Positions 5,914 through 6,741 of a stretch of 6,741 nucleotides of DNA are shown here, piece by piece. This DNA is from CAYFMH01 sp964344775 (GTDB lineage Bacteria > Patescibacteriota > Gracilibacteria > UBA4473), in the NCBI GenBank assembly GCA_964344775.1, contig CAYFOO010000069.1, forward strand, positions 1 to 6,741, read 5' to 3'. Within the stretch, counting starts at the first letter, position 1; each line of letters starts with the position of its first letter. The position numbers and the translations under genes are program-made. The notes beneath the pieces are model-generated. The model ran no database searches and was not told the origin of the DNA. It was given only the letters and a program-made list of their open reading frames with translations.

Positions 5914-6578
5914 GAGTCTTTTTTATCAGACTCAACCCATTGAAGATAATCCATAATTTTGTAGCCTTTCAGATGCTCGAAAGGATCAACAAAGCGATAC
6001 CACGGTTCGGAATGAATCCAGCGTCCGCCATCTCTATTTTCTTGTACACAATGAGACTCGGTTAATTTTTTAGGAGGTAGAAAGCCCTTGTTGTCTTTAA
6101 CTAAAAACAATTGTACATGAATTCGACCTTCATCATTTGTGATACTACGAGCTTTTAAAATCCCATCTCTGATCCACTTTCTAAGTGTTGGGGTCTTTAA
6201 ATTAAACCTCATTTCCATATCTAACTTGGAATACCAACTGTCTTTATGTTTTGCTAGGGATGGAGGAATTTCTTTCCTATTAATCCCTTTTTGGCAAATT
6301 AAACATTTGATTCCATATTTATCATACCACGCTTCGTTCTTTCTTGTAGTTTGTCCACAAATAGAACAAGAATAAGCATCATCTAAAAGAAAGCCCTTGG
6401 GAAATTCTTTGAGTTTTTGTTCCCTTCGACAATCTTCTTGATGGCCATCATACACAAGTTTTACTAATCCTATAAGTCTGCGAGCAGAATCTGCCGCTTC
6501 TTCATAAGGAATTTCTTCTCCATACTCCTTTTTATAAATTTCTTGGAATTCTTTAATAGCTTCTTCGGGAAGTTTCAT
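5895..6578 (-). CDS. Zinc-ribbon and helix-turn-helix protein, hypothetical
   Basis: This 227-residue soluble protein is probably a DNA-binding regulator. The N-terminal helical part (about 3-44, LPEEAIKEFQEIYKKEYGEE) resembles, from memory, a segment common in uncharacterised CPR bacterial proteins. A Cys4 site follows: Cys71-x2-Cys74 and Cys92-x2-Cys95, a typical zinc ribbon. Residues about 114-163 include FNLKTPTLRKWIRDGILKAR, which looks like a MerR/excisionase-type helix-turn-helix, then a strand ending VQLFLVKDN. The tail is rich in Trp, Tyr and charge. The frame is open 36 codons further upstream, but that stretch is Phe/Tyr/Ile-rich like translated AT-rich spacer, and MKLPEEAI is a natural N-terminus, so I start at 6578. 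There is no Shine-Dalgarno. AGA/AGG codons are frequent. The 46-residue gene overlaps its end. The target is unknown; self-regulation or a mobile-element role are both possible. Confidence 0.82.
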   Translation of the reverse strand: MKLPEEAIKEFQEIYKKEYGEEIPYEEAADSARRLIGLVKLVYDGHQEDCRREQKLKEFPKGFLLDDAYSCSICGQTTRKNEAWYDKYGIKCLICQKGINRKEIPPSLAKHKDSWYSKLDMEMRFNLKTPTLRKWIRDGILKARSITNDEGRIHVQLFLVKDNKGFLPPKKLTESHCVQENRDGGRWIHSEPWYRFVDPFEHLKGYKIMDYLQWVESDKKDSCKNQK

Positions 6579-6587
6579 CAGAGATGG

Positions 6588-6593
6588 GTTATA
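6588..6593 (-). promoter_or_regulatory. Possible -10 before zinc-ribbon gene
   Basis: TATAAC (5 of 6 to TATAAT) lies nine bases before the ATG at 6578 on the - strand. No acceptable -35 is found 16-18 bases upstream. Its distance from the ATG resembles that of the -10 candidates before pyrG and the RelA/SpoT-like gene, which is why it is listed. Alone it would be weak evidence. Confidence 0.25.
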
Positions 6594-6703
6594 GATTAAA
6601 ATGTAATTCACTAGTAATAAAAAAGTTGCATTTTGGCAATGTTTTGTATAAGTAAAATAAAACTCTATTTTAAAAACAACATACAAGGTAATTTTTCACA
6701 CCC

Positions 6704-6731
6704 ATCGCATTTAACCGCATAAATAAGCGAT
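6704..6731. other. Imperfect dyad with six-base centre
   Basis: ATCGCATTTA and TAAATAAGCGAT are inverted copies apart from a two-base bulge, separated by ACCGCA. Two arms of 10-12 bases around a 6-base centre recall the layout of recombination sites used by tyrosine recombinases (11-6-11), but the bases do not follow a dif consensus that I know. It could equally be an operator or a hairpin. The surrounding 6594-6741 shows no gene; a neighbouring gene may begin beyond the window. Confidence 0.3.
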
Positions 6732-6741
6732 TTCAGAGAAA

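Noticed and set aside
6579..6686. 36-codon extension of the zinc-ribbon protein with a hydrophobic stretch FLLLVNYILIY
   Set aside because: The composition is that of translated AT-rich spacer. The clear soluble N-terminus MKLPEEAI starts at 6578, and a membrane segment would not fit a DNA-binding protein.
1..6741. UGA recoded as glycine, as in some Patescibacteria
   Set aside because: Glycine is written with GGN codons throughout, including conserved motifs of pyrG and fba. All genes read properly in the standard code, although TGA is never used as a stop here.

Overview
The window looks like a piece of chromosome from an AT-rich, streamlined bacterium. I would guess a Patescibacteria/CPR-type lineage, with low to moderate confidence. 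The reasons are that none of the starts has a recognisable Shine-Dalgarno sequence (several are simply A-runs followed by ATG), gaps are very short, the standard genetic code is used with no TGA stop among seven genes, and two proteins look lineage-specific. No 16S or other phylogenetic marker is present to settle this.

Left part (1-2858) is a housekeeping block. A 59-residue small gene on the + strand ends one base from the stop of pyrG (CTP synthase, - strand). Upstream of pyrG on the same strand is fba (class II fructose-bisphosphate aldolase), 55 bases away, so fba-pyrG is probably transcribed together, perhaps with an extra promoter in the gap.

The divergent spacer 2859-3082 is the first structured region. 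It holds a five-unit array of a 7-base repeat, facing an inverted, partly decayed array of the same repeat. A perfect 12-base dyad follows, and then a very good promoter for the + strand gene. That gene (3083-3934) encodes a PrsW-family intramembrane protease with a histidine-rich insert.

Right part (3949-6741) is more AT-rich and uses AGA/AGG arginine codons often, unlike the left block, so it looks accessory. It contains: (i) a 533-residue protein that I read as a divergent RelA/SpoT-type nucleotidyltransferase, with a consensus -35 and a -10 so close to ATG that the mRNA may be leaderless; (ii) a gene-free 222-base stretch with two tandem 9-base dimers of matching design (AATGAGACA x2 and AATGTTACA x2) and small dyads; (iii) a two-gene overlapping unit, a 227-residue zinc-ribbon plus helix-turn-helix protein followed by a 46-residue protein. 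The window ends with an imperfect dyad with a six-base centre.

Most noteworthy for follow-up are the RelA/SpoT-like protein, the paired 9-base dimers and the inverted heptamer arrays. No tRNA, rRNA, CRISPR array, transposase or intact insertion sequence was seen.
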